Assembly (NCBI RefSeq): GCF_964340395.1
Contig: NC_135565.1
Span: 13,565,709-13,629,708 of the forward strand
Origin: Glandiceps talaboti
Lineage: Eukaryota > Hemichordata > Enteropneusta > Spengelidae
Direction of reading: 5' to 3'
DNA length: 64,000 nucleotides
Shown here: piece by piece, positions 11,232 to 22,429 of the stretch
Layout: every line of letters starts with the position of its first letter
How positions within the stretch are numbered: the first letter of the stretch is position 1
Notes under the pieces: generated by a model
Database searches by the model: none
The model's input: only the letters and a program-made list of their open reading frames with translations
Told to the model about the DNA's origin: nothing
Translations under genes and position numbers: made by a program

Positions 11232-11307
<76 letters not shown>
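11041..11307. repeat. Duplicated ACAT/AC compound microsatellite
   Basis: A palindrome-rich segment (tacatatgtacattatacat) running into (AC)n occurs twice: about 11130-11181, with a short AC run, and about 11196-11307, with an AC run of about 70 bp. All long reading frames here are artefacts of the dinucleotide. Confidence 0.95.
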
Positions 11308-11309
<2 letters not shown>

Positions 11310-11359
11310 TCATATGTAAAGAAACTCCAAACATGATCCATTCTGTATATTAATGAAAA

Positions 11360-12890
11360 TAGTCACTCCTCATGACGAGAACAGTAATAAAACTGCTTAC
11401 ATGTAGAAATACAGAAAACATATTTCCTCGTGTTCAGTAATTTTAGTCAGATGTCTAGGTTGAGATGGTTGAAACCGTCTGCCCTTAAGTTTGGGGGATG
11501 GATAGGGGGTATCTTCCGAAGTATTCAGGTATTTCAACAAATCAGAATAGAACTGGAGATAAAATAGAGCTATAAAGTAAAAATGTGATTTGTAGAGTGT
11601 ACCTTGTGTTACTTCTGACTTGCTAACACTCAGGTGTGACCTGTAGGTCAGGACAGCTTTATGTGGAAGTCTCTTGAAGAACGGCTGAATGACGTCAACA
11701 CATTGGTAATTGAGTAAAAGACAATTTTATTGAAATATTGGCACATTGTATTCACAATACAAAAAGGAGTTAAATCAAAGAGTGGTAGGAAATTGTTTGT
11801 AGCCCACTCAATCTAAGAAGCCAAACAGTATAAACCATTGAAACCATGGTAACGAAGGTGAATGACTTTCTGTAAAATGATGCCATTCAGCAGGTTTTCT
11901 GTTTCAGGCAAACACATACCATAGTCAGGAGTCCACTAATCAGTGTACAACTAACAGAAATGTGGAATGTTTTTCTGGCAAAAAATTGTACACAAATTCC
12001 TGTTTTCCTCAAACTTTTATGAATATCTGATATTTATTTTGGATTGAGATCATAAAAATACAGTTTAACTTTAAATTTATGATAAAATTATGATTTAGAA
12101 TTACTAAAGTTACAGATAAAAATGAAATATTCATACATGTAGTTAATATTTCAATACATCACAAATAGAATTTGATTCAGATCCTTGAAAATGTTTTCAT
12201 TAGTAAAGTGTCATCCAAATATAACGGTACTAAAAATGATGAAATATTAAAAGAAAAATCATAAAAAATTGATAAATTGATTCTTATTCTTATTAAAGTT
12301 ATGATAAAAATGATCCAGTTTTCTTAAATTATGAATAAATCATAGTGTGTTCATATTTTGTTATGTGCAGTTCTTAGTGTGTCTGGATGTATGGGGGTTG
12401 TGACATTTGTAGTGGGTAGAATGCATACAGCATTAAATTACCAGTTCCGGTGTATTGCGTCCACCCACCTCCTCATTACCATAATAGGACACATCTTCAG
12501 TGATGGGTGTCCCTCGGGAAAACTTTAGATCATACGTCTTGCTTCGAGAGTAAAAGATGTCGAACCAAATTGTATATTCTGTGAGGGCATTACAGGCTGT
12601 CATTTGTACGCTATCTCTAGAGATAGTACATATGTTATTTCAAATGTCCCTTTTGTACCACGTTCCAATGATGAAGCTGTGACCTCCGACTTTTAGTCTT
12701 AATGTTGGGATGAAGAATGTAAAAACAACAACATACATCTTCAGTGAGCGACGTAAATGATTTGTCGCTCTCGTGTACCCGGTGTTTCTGTGTGAACTCA
12801 AAATGGCCACAGAATGACCTCACTAACAAACTCCAAGATACTTATTGTAGATGGCAGTGCTAAGGTTTGAAAAGTCCAGCATTAAAGGAT
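11360..12890. other. No gene established
   Basis: AT-rich. A very good acceptor (caggttttctgtttcag) ends at 11908, and the sequence after it is open in two phases for about 38 codons (ANTYHSQESTNQCTTN in one of them). No acceptable donor follows, so it is left as a possibility only. Octamer-free and without tandem repeats. Confidence 0.35.
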
Positions 12891-12892
12891 GG

Positions 12893-12911
12893 GGGAGGGG
12901 GGGGGGGGGGA
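12893..12911. repeat. Poly(G) tract
   Basis: A run of G broken once by A, inside otherwise AT-rich DNA. Confidence 0.85.
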
Positions 12912-13164
12912 GGTGCATAAAATTTGAAAACATGGAATTCTTGTAATTGTCAAATTGCTACTTCAGAAAGGTGATTTCGTAGGTACATGTTTCCCTGGAC
13001 TGTATTCAGTTGAACATTTCACCTAGGTCATAGAGGCCTATATTCGTAGGTAGTAAAATTTAACGACACTCTCACTTCAGATGAACTTCAGTTCATTTAC
13101 GTCAGCATTTATTGAAGTATATATGAATGCAAGATGTGCATGACAGAAGATCTAATCTTTGAAA

Positions 13165-13440
<276 letters not shown>

Positions 13441-13449
13441 AAGACATCA

Positions 13450-14110
13450 CCCTTCCTTGTTCAGAATCTCATTAAATTTTCAAAGACGCATCATAAAATC
13501 CAAATTCTGAGCCTGGCTTAGTACACATTGACTTAGGCACGGATATTAATTTTCTACGCCTTCATTGTATTGGAAGGTTTGTTGCTTGCAGTTACAACAA
13601 CCGGAGTGTCCATGAATTGGTCATTTTAATTTGATGTGACATTTCATGGATGGTTATGAATATTTTTCATCCGAATTATTGATAGCAGTAATATAACGTT
13701 TTGCCACAGGCAGTATGTAACCTTTATTGCAGTGCTTCCCACCTTTTATCACTGCATTTAAACAATGTGTGTTTTGTGAGATGTTGCAGACTTTAGGTGT
13801 GAGAGTAAGGAAAGTATTAGTAAGTCAATATTGACCAGAAAGTACAATGGTTGTCGAAGAAGACTTTGTTCCAATTTTACCTTATACCTGCAGTTTCTGT
13901 GTCCCGGATTTACCTTATACTTGTAGTTTCCTGGAGTTTATATTCCCACAATGCATTTCACCACTTAGGATATATGGTAATTTTTTACACAAATCATACA
14001 TGTAAGTGTGTTATTCCTATAGACAATGTGCTTCAAATTGTACTAAATTTCTCATAAATATTGTAACTTGTACACCCCACCCCCTGTACAGTATGATATG
14101 GTGGAGGATA
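13450..14110. other. No gene established
   Basis: A 38-bp tandem duplication (ttaccttatacctgcagttt versus ttaccttatacttgtagttt) lies at about 13878-13935. A 30-nt segment at 13791-13820 sits between a cag acceptor and a gtaagt donor, but is too short to weigh. Confidence 0.4.
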
Positions 14111-14114
14111 TATC

Positions 14115-14535
14115 TGTATTCTAGTAACTATATGTGTGGGCTTGTTTTCTATGGTCTTTCTCTCCACATGTAGTCAAATGGACAATTCCTAATGAGAAGC
14201 TATAGCAAAATCTCCTGCTTGGGTGAGCAGTGCATGTCAGTGGTAATGTACAAATGTATTAAGATCAGTAAGAAGAATTGTATCAAGCAACACTGACCAG
14301 TGGTTGTAGTTGGTTACTTTGTTCAGTTTACTGCAAACTCAACCTCCAGTCTTTAAAAGTTAGGCAGGTGAGAATGTGATGACATCATCACATTTATATC
14401 AACGTACCAATAGCATTCATTAAACTACTGCTAGCGGTGGTAAAAATGGAATGTTGTACTAGAGAAAGCCATTTGACTATACGGTGGATAGAGAGATCAT
14501 AGAAAACGAATCCACATGTATATACATGTAGTTCT
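14115..14535 (-). mobile_element. Inverted-repeat element, family C (short copy)
   Basis: Terminal inverted repeats of about 50 bp: the left end has atgtgtgggcttgttttcta then tctctccac and agtcaaatgg; the right end has ccatttgactatacggtgga then tagaaaacgaatccacat. Inside the right arm, caacattccatttttaccac (reverse complement) and gctattggtacgttgata match the left arm of the 31365-31975 element. The two copies are therefore in opposite orientation. This copy is about 400 bp and has no coding capacity: a non-autonomous, MITE-like element. Confidence 0.8.
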
Positions 14536-14751
14536 AGACTATTAAGAAAAACTATTTCTGTAGCTTCAAGTTCAAGTGTGTTTTGACGTGAGTCATGTCA
14601 GAGAAGCTAAGACTAAAAGGGGTGTCCCTGTAGAACCTGTAGACTTACAATAATGGTGTGTAGACATTGCAAAGATAGTGGACACCTTCAGGGTATAATA
14701 GTGTGTGTATTTAGTCTAGTAAAGTAAGTTAATTGTGTCTGACTTCTCTAG

Positions 14752-14819
14752 GCTGGAATTCTGTGCTCTAGTTCCTACTACTAGAAATGAAATCATACAA
14801 CACAGAGATGATGATCCCA
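14752..14819 (+). CDS. Candidate coding exon, phase-matched to 5375-5512
   Basis: Seen: acceptor gtgtctgacttctctag ends at 14751 and donor gtaagtgcg begins at 14820. The 68 nt between are open in one useful phase: one base completing a codon, 22 codons, one base left. The peptide is LEFCALVPTTRNEIIQHRDD then DP. Phase 2 in and 1 out. The incoming G joins the AT left by 5375-5512 to give ATG, so the two can be spliced without a frame break across a 9.2-kb intron. Exon-end context (CCA before GT) is slightly off consensus. No family recognised. Confidence 0.4.
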
Positions 14820-14994
14820 GTAAGTGCGTTACCGGGGACGATGTGAAGCTTTTACAAGGTTACCACTGATTGGAAAACGTACATGTATTTTATCGCTCAT
14901 TAACAATACAGCCAACAGATGTGTTTGTTTTGTTTTGTTTTCTAACCAATCAGAACGTACCTTGTTAAGCACTTCATATTATCTTCTGTTACAT

Positions 14995-15012
14995 CCCCCC
15001 CCCCCCCCCCCC
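14995..15012. repeat. Poly(C) tract
   Basis: Eighteen C. Together with the following tctgtattttcag it makes a striking polypyrimidine-acceptor look-alike, but the sequence after it (TAAATATCAAG) is not open in the phase left by 14752-14819. Confidence 0.9.
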
Positions 15013-15411
15013 TCTGTATTTTCAGTAAATATCAAGAATTGATTTCTGTCATTAGACTGAAGGATATGTCATATTGTTCCACCCATATCAGTCTGTGACT
15101 AATGGGTTATACATGTGCGTATAGGGGTTGCACGACGCTGTACAGAATCATACATGTATGACACTGTATCATACAGGTTAGGATATCATTGGTAAGATGT
15201 GTCATATTGTTACACCCATATATCGGTCTGTGTCTGCTAGCAGATAAGGTGGCATGATATATCCCATAATACTGATCAGGCTATCATTGGTAGGTTTACT
15301 CGACCAAGTTCTTCCTGGAGATATTTTACAAGGGTTTTCCTACTTAAATTATAATATCAAATTTGTAGGCATGGCCACGTACGATAGTACTACTAGACAT
15401 CTTTACCTGCA

Positions 15412-15530
15412 AAATTTATGTGATGTGAAAACTGAAATCATGAAAATTGAAATGACTCTCCAGAATCCGAAGTTTGTGAAAATATCTGTAGACTGTATAT
15501 CCTTGCATGGCGTTCCCTTTTAATATGGAA
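15412..15530 (+). repeat. Family P repeat copy
   Basis: tttatgtgatgtgaaaactg, ccgaagtttgtgaaaatatc and catggcgttcccttttaat align with the inverted arm at 2341-2450. The 89-codon open frame starting at 15254 runs through this repeat and is probably not a gene. Confidence 0.65.
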
Positions 15531-15790
15531 AAAGCAATCTTTGTAAAAACACTGACATTTTATGTCATTCTGTCATCTATATATAGATCGTAAGATATAT
15601 TTTCTTTTTTTTAAATTGCCACTTGAAATGCTATGATGTGTTTTCTGTACCTGTATTTGTATAGGGTGACATCATAGTTACCAGAAATAGCATTGTGTAG
15701 TTAATATGGTAATTGCGGTTACAGAAACCACGCTGTATGAACGTAGTTATTTTTAGAAGAAGTAAGCATTCCACCTACAATTACAGTGTT

Positions 15791-16290
15791 CTTGGAATAT
15801 CATATAGACAGTAGAGGCTAGCCATAGCTTTGGGGTGAAGAGAGATGTTGAGATTCGAAGCCATCGATACACTAGGAATATCATGTTGAGGCTAGCCCTG
15901 GCTTTGGGGTGAAGAGCAATGTTGAGATTCGAAGCCATCGATACACTAGGAATATCATCTTGAGGCTAGCTGTAGCTTCGGGGTGAAGAGAGATGTTGAG
16001 ATTCGAAGCCATCGATAGTCTAGGAATATTATCTTGAGGCTAGCCCTGGCTTTGGGGTGAAGAGCAATGTTGAGATTCGAAGCCATCGATACACTAGGAA
16101 TATCATCTTGAGGCTAGCTGTAGCTTCGGGGTGAAGAGAGATGTTGAGATTCGAAGCCATCGATAGTCTAGGAATATTATCTTGAGGCTAGCCATGGCTT
16201 TGGGGTGAAGAGAGATGTTGAGATTCGAAGCCATCGAATAGTCTAGGAATATCATCTTGAGGCTAGCCATGGCTTTGGGGTGAAGAGCAA
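15791..16290 (-). repeat. 74-bp minisatellite, about 6.8 copies, with dimeric higher order
   Basis: Exact 74-bp period (taggaa at 15873, 15947, 16021, 16095 and 16169; one unit is 75 bp). Units contain aggctagccatggctttggg, gtgaagagagatgttgagat and tcgaagccatcgatacac. Units 2-3 and 4-5 form an identical 148-bp dimer (gccctgg/agcaatg type followed by tgtagcttcgg/gagagatg type), so the latest growth step copied two units at once. In reverse complement the unit is the dispersed family M sequence. Confidence 0.95.
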
Positions 16291-16324
16291 TAGACTTACA
16301 CGTTGCTGATATTTTTGAAAAAGG

Positions 16325-16343
16325 TTTTTTTTTTTTTTTTTTT
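16325..16343. repeat. Poly(T) tract
   Basis: Nineteen T after aagg; could be the reversed tail of a retroposed fragment, but no element is recognised next to it. Confidence 0.85.
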
Positions 16344-16419
16344 GTACTAATAGGACTGCAAATTTTACTATTATGCTAATATCCAAGCTGTTAGTGAGTT
16401 TAAAGGCCCACTCTGAAAA

Positions 16420-16570
16420 AAAACGTTAGGTGTGAAAAACAGTCTGACAAAGCTATAGAAAAATTTGGCCAAGAACAATCGAATAATCCTATGTAATCCT
16501 CTTGGCTCCAATGATAAGATAACACTAGTGCAGGAACCTGGCATTAAAACCCTGGCTATTAACGTTTTCT
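16420..16570 (+). repeat. Family J repeat copy
   Basis: aacaatcgaataatcctatg, taatcctcttggctccaatg, ataagataacactagtgcag and gaacctggcattaaa recur (diverged) at 33835-34110 and 57425-57540. The 128-codon minus-strand open frame here overlaps the repeat and is not supported as a gene. Confidence 0.6.
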
Positions 16571-16942
16571 TTCTGAACATTAAAGTATAGTTCAGATATG
16601 ATGTAGTTGTCGTCACTATCGCAGGTTTTAATTTAAACGATACCTTCTTGTGATTATGACCACAACAAGTGTCTGGATTACTGTGTTTGGGAACCCTAAC
16701 AGAGGGGGTGTGGCAAGGGATGGGGTGTAGGTGAGCATCTGGTAATCTTGTAACCAACTCTCTGCATGTTCAGATAAAAGAACTGTGGTGTGAGGCTTTG
16801 GGAAGGTAGCACCCCCTTTGTACATATACCTCCATGTTTAATGTTCACTGCATTGGCATGATTTTATGGAGAGAATGAATGAAAGAATTGTGTTAAAAGT
16901 CACTAACTTTGAAGTGGTCACAATGATATATGTGTTGTTGAC

Positions 16943-17290
16943 AGTGATGGGTGGGAGATGGGGTACAAACAGAGCTCTGAAAGTGATGGGTGGGAGATGG
17001 GGTACAAAAAGTGCTCTGAAAGTGATGGGTGGGAGATGGGGTACAAACAGAGCTCTGAAAGTGATGGGTGGGAGATGGGGTACAAAAAGTGCTCTGAAAG
17101 TGATGGGTGGGAGATGGGGTACAAACAGTGCTCTGAAAGTGATGGGTGGGAGATAGGGTACAAAAAGTGCTCTGAAAGTGATGGGTGGGAGATGGGGTAC
17201 AAACAGTGCTCTGAAAGTGATGGGTGGGAGATGGGGTACAAAAAGTGCTCTGAAAGTGATGGGTGGGAGATGGGGTACAAATACAGCTCT
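16943..17290. repeat. 39-bp minisatellite, about 9 copies
   Basis: Unit gtgatgggtgggagatgggg then tacaaaaagtgctctgaaa. Units alternate acagagctc / aaagtgctc, giving a 78-bp higher-order dimer. Because 39 is divisible by 3, all six frames can stay open with a 13-residue repeat (for example SDGWEMGYKKCSE), so the long ORFs are a geometric artefact unless transcription is shown. Each unit has three G runs (gggtgggagatgggg). Confidence 0.95.
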
Positions 17291-17727
17291 TTCTTAGAAT
17301 TGAAAGAAGGCCCAACAGTATTGACATGTCACCTCCAAATCCCATCACTGTATTTAAAATGACAATGTCAGTAAAGGTCAAAGTGTTAGGGAAACACCAC
17401 CCAGTCCGTTTATGACCTGTTGTCAATGATGAAACCACTTTACACCAAGTCCCTCTACTATATAGATTTATGTAAAGTCTGCTACTTAAGCCACACTCAT
17501 TTGTCCAGCTGAATGTCCATCTAGACACCTAACAACCTGAGAATGAGAATTTACTCCTCAAATAAAACCTACCTAAGGTCAGTTTCTCCCACGTTACGAC
17601 TGCCTACACTGAATAGGTATTGATCAGTGTAGTTGCTACTATATGTATATAGCATGTCAATGGGATTCAGGTCGTTGTACTACTACTCAACAATGAGAGG
17701 GTGTTCATGCAGTTAAATGCACCCATG

Positions 17728-17783
17728 TTTCATTAATTCTGCTCTCAATGCACTGTGTTTCATTAATGCGGCTCTGAATGCGC
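17728..17783. repeat. Tandem duplication of about 35 bp
   Basis: tgtttcattaattctgctct then caatgcact, and tgtttcattaatgcggctct then gaatgcgcc, stand head to tail. Confidence 0.7.
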
Positions 17784-17912
17784 CGTGGGAATCGTTGTCA
17801 GTTTCAAAATGGAGATAATGATGGGCTGACCACTTATGACCTTCTGACTATAGCAGTGGTTAAGGATCAGGGTCCCAGGAATGTTCTGTAGTTTAACAAT
17901 GGTGGTATTAGT

Positions 17913-18083
17913 CAGTGTGCCCTCTAATGATAGCCAAATTTTGTTGTTATGGGTCTGTATGACAAAAACTGGCATTTCTTGTGGGTCACTACATAATAAG
18001 AGATAAGGAAACATCAAATTTTGGTGCGTCGCTAGAAATTGTGTCCATAAGTGGTGCGTCAAATTGGCTTAGAGGGCACACTG
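17913..18083 (+). mobile_element. hAT-like MITE, intact copy
   Basis: A 171-bp element. Its ends CAGTGTGCCCTCTAA and TTAGAGGGCACACTG (17913-17927 and 18069-18083) are perfect 15-bp inverted repeats. It is flanked by gtattagt (17905-17912) and gtattaat (18084-18091), an 8-bp target duplication with one mismatch. CA(G)TG ends plus an 8-bp duplication are the hallmark of hAT-superfamily elements. There is no transposase, so it is non-autonomous. Other copies: 24063-24205, 54006-54155 and 56637-56896. The 60-99-codon frames overlapping it are element sequence. Confidence 0.85.
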
Positions 18084-18099
18084 GTATTAATACTGTTAG

Positions 18100-18460
18100 A
18101 TGTAATGATATCGGTATACGATGGACATTAGACGTACATAACTTATCATTTATAAGTCAGTAATACACAGCAAATATGGACATATTTATTTCTGTCCATC
18201 ATTCCTTATTTTTCAAAATCAATTTTTTCTTCATCCATCAGTTGGAAATTATTAGATTTTATCTTCTTGTGGTCTTTATTCATTTGTCACTCTTACATCA
18301 TGTGCATCAATACTTACAATATTAATATCATTTATAAATTCATACATGTATTATATCCCCATATTCTTTTTTTTGTTGAACCATCTGTTTGCAGTAGTTA
18401 TATAATTGCTAACATTTATAAATTTCATGAATGTGATGGATTGTTAGTCATTTGCGATTG
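18100..18460. other. No gene established
   Basis: T-rich DNA with long pyrimidine tracts (for example ttttttcttcatccatcag near 18240) that resemble acceptors, but the sequence after them is AT-rich and lacks a donor. Confidence 0.4.
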
Positions 18461-18464
18461 TTTG

Positions 18465-18500
18465 AAAATTAATAAATAAATTGATAAATAAATAAAGAAG

Positions 18501-18536
<36 letters not shown>

Positions 18537-18537
18537 A
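18465..18537. repeat. (AAAT)n microsatellite
   Basis: aaataaat tetramers with two early interruptions (attgat and agaagt). Confidence 0.95.
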
Positions 18538-19039
18538 TGGATGGGTATTTGTATTTCAAATGTTACAAAAATGAAAGAATGAAATACTTTTTGAGACAGC
18601 ACCAAATGAAAAGTTCATTCACCTTGAGTAGAGAGAAAAATGATAATCCGAACACTTGATGTGATTGGCCAAAATACACCATGTACCTGTAAGGGATGTG
18701 TGTTGAAAGTAGTTGTCTTGTCCAATCAAAATCTTCATACCATAGACCATCTCATGGTTGGATTGTTTGAAAGAACTGCATTCAAGGTTATGAGTCGATG
18801 CCCATCAGTTTTACTCTGGAAACTATGATCAGTATCACATAAAGAGATTTCTTTTGAGTTTTTAATCTTCATTTCGTTGACAATTCTGAGGCAGATTCGT
18901 TTTTTTTTAGCAAAAACTGATTACTGAGTTGTAAATGAGTCGAGTAAGCACTCCAGCATTGATGTCATTTGTTTGTCCAGAAACCATATCAATATCAAAT
19001 TATATCATATTTCGGTTGTGTTATTCTGCCTGATACAAG

Positions 19040-19420
19040 TAATGATGTATCATTTATATATAGCATTACAGTATACACAAGCCAGGTTCAACCAAAAATA
19101 TGGAATATATGCTCTGGTCATTCTACATCACGACAACACACGTCTATGTCACGACAACACGTGTCTACCACATTGGTTCTGCTGTGTTCGAAATATTAAT
19201 CAAAATGCTTTAAATTGCCATTATTTTCATCGACGTTTCTTTGATATAATTAATTATATTATTCCACAATATTTTTCTTCATTCTGCCGGAAAATACTCG
19301 TGACTTAAGGATTGTCACTTCTCGTGACTCCTAGTGACAAAGGCCCCTTAGGTCACTCATATTTTTCATGGCAGAATGAAGAAAAATATTGTGGAATAAC
19401 ATCTAATAGTGCCTGCAGTA
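19040..19420 (+). mobile_element. Family D element with 30-bp terminal hairpin (copy 1)
   Basis: Positions 19259-19399 form a hairpin: ttattccacaatatttttct then tcattctgcc, and ggcagaatgaagaaaaatat then tgtggaataa, with a short stretch of cgtgactc/gtgacaa repeats between. Upstream sequence (acacaagccaggttcaacc, tatggaatatatgctctgg, ttggttctgctgtgttcg) also matches the second copy (about 42406-42690, opposite orientation). The open frames overlapping the two copies share peptide fragments (NCHYF), which confirms the homology but not a gene. Confidence 0.7.
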
Positions 19421-19965
19421 TTTAAAATTGTACAGAATGAAAGCAAAATAGACCTAGCAGAGTGAAAATTGTAACCTCTGGTTTTTTTCAGAGCCGTGGT
19501 GATACATACTAATTCTAGTTTGTTTGTGTGATCTGATGTGGTGACATCAAATTGTATGAGATCATTAGTTGCCTTTCACAAGACCAAACAAGGTCCTTTG
19601 GAGGCATGTCATATTTGACGGTGAATTAGGAATTAAACCCTTCAACAAACAACCCTGAGGGAAACTAAGTTATTGTGTAATTTTATGAACGCCATGGTAA
19701 CAAACCATTAGTAACCTGACCTACATTTGTACTTCTCTGTTGCAAAGGTGAATAGTTATCTTCGCTTCCTTTTGAAGCTTTTGTTCAACGTTGTTGTTTG
19801 CTTAGGTTCAGTAGTGCTAAAAATGGGATTCTTTCGTCGTTTCCATAGTGACATGCTTTACAGCAGTTATTCATAGTAATATATTTGGGTTGTAATGAAG
19901 TGATACAACCACATGTTAGATTGATTGTAATTGTAATTCGGCCATGTTTGATTTCCCATAATTCC

Positions 19966-20024
19966 ATGGGATGTCAAAGGTCACATACAGTAAAGAATAG
20001 AGAATCTGGAGTTGATCTAAGTGG
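19966..20024 (+). CDS. Candidate first coding exon with acylation-type N-terminus
   Basis: ATG at 19966 opens MGCQRSHTVKNRESGVDLS and meets a consensus donor (AGTGG before gtgagt, 20025) after 59 nt, leaving phase 2. Gly2, Cys3 and Ser6 match the N-myristoylation/palmitoylation pattern of membrane-anchored signalling proteins (known pattern). Whether it is used is unknown. The -3 position is T, so the start context is poor, though +4 is G. No downstream exon is firmly linked, and no promoter is evident. Confidence 0.2.
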
Positions 20025-20789
20025 GTGAGTAGAATAACTTAACATATAATGAATATTATGATGTGATACTTTAGTCTGTAGCTTATTTTGTGGCATTGAA
20101 AAAGCAATTTTCTTCTAATCAAAGCGATGATTAGAGTACAGCATAATTCAGAATTGGTAGCTGTTGTATACTGCTAGCATGTCTGTCATTCTTACGTCGA
20201 GTGCATGCTAATAATAATACTGTGGGTCCAGGTTACCAGCACACACCTGTGTCGTGCCAGTATGTTGTTAGCGTCTCAAGCTGCAGCTTTCTAGTAGATT
20301 ATATCGTAAACACGATATCACCACCATGGGAAGGTTACACCCCAGTTCTCATTGATAGCCGTGGGCAATCATTGCATTTTCCAGGATTGTTTATTAATAA
20401 CATTTGATGCACAAAATACAAAGGTAATAAAATGACCATAAAAAAACCAAATCCTATATATACAGCCATGCCTCCCGGCATATTGGCAAGTCAGACATAT
20501 GATTAGAATATAAACAAACATACTTTTATGATATGACAGATCGTTTCTTGATCCTATATTTACAGAATTCCTAAGTTTTTGAGAAGTAGTAAGCTACATG
20601 TATACAGTTTCAAGAGAGTACTTTATAGGGTTGTGTATGTAGAGGTATGATGTCATGGCCTTAGGCTGTCATCTAGTCATTCTTGTACAGTGACTGTAAT
20701 TCATTGCTTAGATTGCATGTCTGTGATATGCTAAAGCTGAACTTCCAAAAATCTTTGTTACAAAAATGCCAGTCCATCCGTCTGTCCGT

Positions 20790-20820
20790 TCGTCCGTCAG
20801 TCAGTCCATCAGTCCATCAC

Positions 20821-20897
<77 letters not shown>

Positions 20898-20938
20898 TTA
20901 GTCAGTCAGTCAGTCAGTCAGTCAATCAATCAATCAAA
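20790..20938. repeat. (TCAA)n array with (TCAG)n and (CATC/GTCC) edges
   Basis: A tyrosine-like gtccgt/gtccatc stretch leads into about 80 bp of pure tcaa (about 20817-20896). This is followed by agtcagtcagtc and a second short tcaa run. The Ser-Ile-Asn-Gln frames here are artefacts. Confidence 0.96.
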
Positions 20939-21136
20939 AAATGTAACTCAGGCTTTACGTTTGTGATGGTTGACTTGATATTCCAACAATGTACAATCTG
21001 GATGGTTTTGTGATGATTATAATTCTCATTGTAAAAGTGACAAACAGTTGCATTCTGTTCACTTCCTCTCCATATAGTCATACCAAATTGTATATTTTAC
21101 CTCCTAATTGCTAAGTGTTATTGTCACACATTCCAG

Positions 21137-21201
21137 CTGTACATGACCTGCTATGAGTCAGTCTTAAACTTACAATTATACCAGGCAAACTTCACTACTT
21201 T
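21137..21201 (+). CDS. Weak candidate exon
   Basis: Acceptor tattgtcacacattccag ends at 21136, with a likely branch region (ctaattgctaag) about 25 bp upstream. One phase is open: LYMTCYESVLNLQLYQANFT. The only donor is gtagat at 21202, which is poor. The other phases stop at once. Confidence 0.15.
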
Positions 21202-21962
21202 GTAGATATGTCATAAATTTGATTAGCTGGTAGACTCGGCTACTACACTTGACAATTATACTATCCCAAACTATAGTGGAAACAACAAACATGGCTGTCT
21301 CTGGAAGAAAATTTCATCAGAGGTGATGAATCTTATAATTGAAAAAAAAAATTGTTATCTGATGAATGGTGAGAACTAGTTTATGTTATGATAGTATTGG
21401 ACGTATTCCATTGGGGAGATGTATAATAAGTGAGGTCAACTTATTGATTAGCTGGTCCATATGGATCCAACTATTAAATTTGAAATTTGATCATCGGATA
21501 AAGAGGATCGGGTAATGAAATCTAAACAGTGTATTGAAAGAGTGGTTAAAGTTGTCTTCCATTTATACATGTACCACATTGTTCCCATCATAGGACACTG
21601 ACTTCTATTCAACCATTATTCACCACACCGTCCCCGTCCATACTACACAGTCTTTCATTCACAGTTCTGTGCACCTTGGAGTAATCACTCCAAGTGTGCA
21701 CCAAACATGCCCTTTCTACTGTCTCCTAGAGATATTTGTGCGCTAAATTGTGAAGTAACTGCATCATGGCATAGTCTCAAACATTGCGTTTAGAAGAAAG
21801 AATACCTATGGACTTACACAGGAAGTGAAGCATTATCTAGGATTTTGGATTAACATCGAATTATAGCATTTGTCCCTCGTGCCACACCATCCCACTCAGC
21901 CCTACATTTATAACTAGAAGTGAAATTACCCAAGCCCACTCAATTCTATTCCAAATTGTATA

Positions 21963-22170
21963 ATGTCTCTAACCTACCAACTCCACCGAGTGCATGCATG
22001 TAACAACCCCCATATCATCCACAGTGGTTACCAGACTGGAGTTGCTACCATTACCTTTACCTATTTTCTAACCTACCAACCCAACCAAGTACATGTATTG
22101 TGTGTAACAACCCAATCTCATCCACACAGTGGTTACCAAACTGGAGTTGCTACCATTACCCTATTTTATA
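21963..22170. repeat. Tandem duplication, about 104-bp unit
   Basis: Two adjacent units share taacctaccaac, gtaacaaccc, catccacagtggttaccaga and ctggagttgctaccattacc. Identity is high apart from a small insertion. Confidence 0.85.
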
Positions 22171-22429
22171 TCTCTAAGAAAACCTTCAAGTGTACACTGT
22201 ATAAAGTATGTCCACAAGTCTATGAAGTGTGTCCACAGCTGGTCACTCTAGCCAGCCTCTCATACACATAATGATCTACAGACTTAGCAGACTGTAGTGA
22301 AAGCATCGAGTGCCCCCAGGCTGTTACATTAATTAACTGAGTCTTTGTTTAGATTACTGATTATGTAGCACACCCCCTGCTAATTAATTAGCACCTGAAC
22401 AAAGTGATTGGACTGAGTGTATTGACTCT

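Noticed and set aside
15254-15523. 89-codon plus-strand ORF
   Set aside because: Its second half is family P repeat sequence also present at 1895-2450.
16371-16757. 128-codon minus-strand ORF
   Set aside because: Runs through family J repeat and unrelated flanking DNA; no motif or signal.
16893-17528. 211-codon minus-strand ORF with 13-residue repeats
   Set aside because: The repeat period (39 bp) keeps frames open automatically; flanking sequence gives no start context, splice site or known domain. Kept as a minisatellite.
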